This document shows positions 7,239-9,172 of a DNA stretch of 9,172 nt, piece after piece (the first letter of the stretch is position 1; every line of letters begins with the position of its first letter). Source of the DNA: Bacteroidales bacterium (GTDB taxonomy: Bacteria > Bacteroidota > Bacteroidia > Bacteroidales > UBA932); the NCBI GenBank assembly GCA_017651785.1, contig JAGCCD010000164.1:1-9172 (forward strand), read 5' to 3'. Both the position numbers and the translations under genes were made by a program. The notes below the pieces were generated by a model that had not been told where the DNA came from, made no database searches, and saw nothing but the letters and a program-made list of their open reading frames with translations.

Positions 7239-8698
7239 ACCTCAAATCGTTAGCAAAAGACACCGCAATTTACGGCCTCAGCAGCATAGTCGGGCGCTTC
7301 CTGAACTATCTGCTGGTGCCGGTTTATACGTATAAGATTTCGGCAGCCAGCGGCGGTTACGGCATAGTCACCAACCTTTACGCCTATACTGCACTGCTGC
7401 TGGCGCTGCTCACCTTCGGCATGGAGACCACCATGTTCCGTTTCTCAAACAAGGACGGAGAAGATCCGCGCCGGGTGTACGGCACGTCGCTCAAGATGGT
7501 GGGAATAGTGGCGTTGCTGTTCGTGGCGGCGGTTCTTGCGCTGGTCAAGCCCATTTCCGGAGCCATGGGGTATTCAGAGCATCCGGAATACATCGGATGC
7601 ATGGCCATTATCGTAGGACTGGACGCCTTCCAGGCCATCATGTTCTCCAAGCTGCGGATCGACCGGCGGCCGCTGAAGTTCATGGCGCTCAAGTTTGCGT
7701 TCATCATTCCGAATATCCTGCTCACTCTGGGCATCTTCCTGGTGCTGCCGCTGCTGTTCGGCTCGCATCCGGGGCTGGAGGCAACGTATCATCACTTCAA
7801 TGACGGTGTGGGGTTCATATTCTTCGCCAACCTTGCCTGCACGGCGCTGGTGACGCTCGGGTTCATTCCAGAGCTTCGCGGGCTGGGTGTAAAGTTCGAC
7901 GGAGCGCTGGCAAAGCGCATGCTGGCCTACACCTGGCCTCTGCTGCTGCTGAGTGTAGTGGGCAATCTCAACCAGGCGGCAGACAAGATCCTGTTCCCTT
8001 ACCTGATGCCCGGAGCCGAAGGGCACGTACAGCTCGGCATCTACGGCGCCTGTGTCAAAATAGCGATGATAGTGGCCCTGCTCACGCAGGCGTTCCGTTA
8101 CGCGTACGAACCTATAGTATTCAACGGCAGCCGCGACCGCAACAACCCCAATACCCTTGCGGACGGAATGAAGTATTTCGTAATCTTCGCCCTGCTGGCC
8201 TTCCTTGCCGTGATAGTCTATATGCCCATCCTGCGCCACTTCATCCAGCCCGCCTACTGGGAGGGCCTGGGCGTCGTGCCCATCGTTATGATGGCAGAGA
8301 TTTTCATGGGCATCTACTTCAATCTGTCGTTCTGGTACAAACTTACGGACCAGACCTGGTGGGGAGCGGTCATGAGCGCATGCGGAGCGGCCGTAATGAT
8401 AGCCATAAACGTGCTGCTGGTACCTCGAATCGGCTACTGGGCGTGCGCCTGGGGCGGATTTGCCGGCTACGGCACCGCAATGCTTATGAGCCTTTTCATT
8501 GGCAACAAAAAGTATCCTATACCATATGACTACAAAGCCATAGCTTTGTTCTCGGCACTTGCAATAATGATCTTCGCCCTCGTTTCCCTGCCGGGATGGC
8601 TGGGAAAAGAGATGAGCCCCTGGCTCACAATGGGAGCGGGAACCGTGCTTCTTGGACTCTACGCCCTGATGGCATGGAAAGAAATCAAAAAAAGTTAA
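7235..8698 (+). CDS. Polysaccharide/lipid-linked oligosaccharide flippase, Wzx/MATE-like
   Basis: A 487-residue integral inner-membrane protein with hydrophobic segments throughout (about 12-14 helices by eye), of the MOP/polysaccharide biosynthesis transporter type common in Bacteroidales. The N terminus (LAKDTAIYGLSSIVGRFLNY) and the segments FGMETTMFRFSN (61-72), AFQAIMFSKLRIDRRP (131-146), LNQAADKILFPYL (245-257), GIYGACVKIAMIVALLTQAF (268-287) and FWYKLTDQTWWG (366-377) match this family as I know it. Such proteins move lipid-linked glycans across the inner membrane for O-antigen, capsule or exopolysaccharide. The start is set by the ATGA overlap (7235-7238) with the GH20 gene. No glycosyltransferase or polymerase gene accompanies it here, so it is an isolated flippase in a catabolic cluster. 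Its last codons are A-rich (A7 tracts) and overlap the region just upstream of the rRNA promoter. The substrate is unknown. Confidence 0.88.
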   Translation: MNLKSLAKDTAIYGLSSIVGRFLNYLLVPVYTYKISAASGGYGIVTNLYAYTALLLALLTFGMETTMFRFSNKDGEDPRRVYGTSLKMVGIVALLFVAAVLALVKPISGAMGYSEHPEYIGCMAIIVGLDAFQAIMFSKLRIDRRPLKFMALKFAFIIPNILLTLGIFLVLPLLFGSHPGLEATYHHFNDGVGFIFFANLACTALVTLGFIPELRGLGVKFDGALAKRMLAYTWPLLLLSVVGNLNQAADKILFPYLMPGAEGHVQLGIYGACVKIAMIVALLTQAFRYAYEPIVFNGSRDRNNPNTLADGMKYFVIFALLAFLAVIVYMPILRHFIQPAYWEGLGVVPIVMMAEIFMGIYFNLSFWYKLTDQTWWGAVMSACGAAVMIAINVLLVPRIGYWACAWGGFAGYGTAMLMSLFIGNKKYPIPYDYKAIALFSALAIMIFALVSLPGWLGKEMSPWLTMGAGTVLLGLYALMAWKEIKKS

Positions 8699-8706
8699 AA
8701 AAAGTC

Positions 8707-8736
8707 TTGCAGGTACAAAAAAAATTACTACCTTTG
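8707..8736 (+). promoter_or_regulatory. rRNA operon promoter (Bacteroidetes sigma-A type)
   Basis: TTG (8707-8709) and TAccTTTG (8729-8736), a full match to TAnnTTTG, are separated by 19 nt, the standard Bacteroidetes spacing. Transcription should begin around 8740-8744. Runs of A at 8687-8693, 8697-8703 and 8717-8724 lie upstream and in the spacer and could act like an UP element or bend the DNA. The -33 element is only 8 nt after the flippase stop codon, and no terminator is visible between them. Confidence 0.88.
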
Positions 8737-8742
8737 CATCCC

Positions 8743-8884
8743 GCTTCTGAAGAAGCAGGAAAGAAATAAGATCATTGAAAATATTGAAAAGATAAGTACA
8801 AGCAAGTACCGAGAACAACGAGAGCGTTGATTCTTTTGAAAATCAAGAAGTTACAGGACAAGCTAAGATTTATATAGAAATTAT
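8743..8884 (+). other. Pre-16S rRNA leader
   Basis: About 140 nt of transcribed leader lie between promoter and mature 16S. Near the expected 5' end is a hairpin GCTTC-TGAA-GAAGC (8743-8756). AAGTAC is repeated directly around AAGC (8795-8810 region), and there is a hairpin CAACG-AGAG-CGTTG (8816-8829). TTGAAAATATTGAAAA (8775-8790) and TTCTTTTGAAAA (8831-8842) resemble the TTCTTTGA-type motif seen in Bacteroidetes rRNA leaders and could serve as boxA-like antitermination sites. The leader limits follow from the promoter and the 16S start; the motif roles are inferred. Confidence 0.6.

Positions 8885-9172
<288 letters not shown>

Noticed and set aside
7574..8818. Long minus-strand open frame opposite the flippase
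   Set aside because: It mirrors a well-supported membrane protein and crosses the rRNA promoter. Its translation is His/Gln/Arg-rich without recognisable motifs; high GC at codon third positions explains the lack of stops.

Overview
The window is a high-GC chromosomal segment from a Bacteroidales bacterium. Three things point there: the start of a 16S rRNA gene with Bacteroidales-type sequence (a 5' end like ACAAxGAA, and the segment AACACATGCAAGTCGAGGGG), a textbook Bacteroidetes promoter (TTG, 19 nt, TAccTTTG) driving it, and an OstA-like LPS-export protein of the type found in this order. The genus cannot be fixed from 288 nt of 16S. A gut or rumen lineage such as the Rikenellaceae or Cryptobacteroides group is only a guess. 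Everything that looks like a gene lies on the + strand.

Layout: (1) 2-1165 is the 3' part of an OstA-like protein, with a long coiled-coil tail not expected from the family. (2) 984-2978 is an OPT-family oligopeptide transporter whose start lies 182 nt inside the preceding reading frame. (3) 2979-3139 is a gap dominated by a nearly perfect ~29-bp inverted repeat with an 81-nt loop. Its left arm contains the transporter stop codon, and its right end supplies part of a candidate promoter. (4) 3140-8698 is a tight four-gene cluster: peptidase T (pepT), a secreted SGNH/DUF4886-like hydrolase, a secreted GH20 beta-N-acetylhexosaminidase and a Wzx/MATE-type polysaccharide flippase. Two of the three junctions are 4-nt ATGA overlaps and the third is a 5-nt gap. 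(5) 8699-9172 holds the rRNA promoter, about 140 nt of leader and the first 288 nt of 16S rRNA.

Functionally, the OPT transporter and peptidase T make a plausible peptide-use pair: oligopeptides are imported and tripeptides are cleaved in the cytoplasm. The SGNH hydrolase and GH20 enzyme make a plausible periplasmic glycan-trimming pair, and the flippase belongs to envelope glycan export. The genes themselves are ordinary housekeeping and catabolic families, and I see no defence system, CRISPR array, transposase or phage gene. The unusual items are non-coding or structural: the inverted repeat, the OstA/OPT overlap, three changes at normally conserved positions at the 5' end of the 16S gene, a possible leaderless promoter for pepT, and an rRNA promoter packed against, and partly overlapping, the end of the flippase gene.
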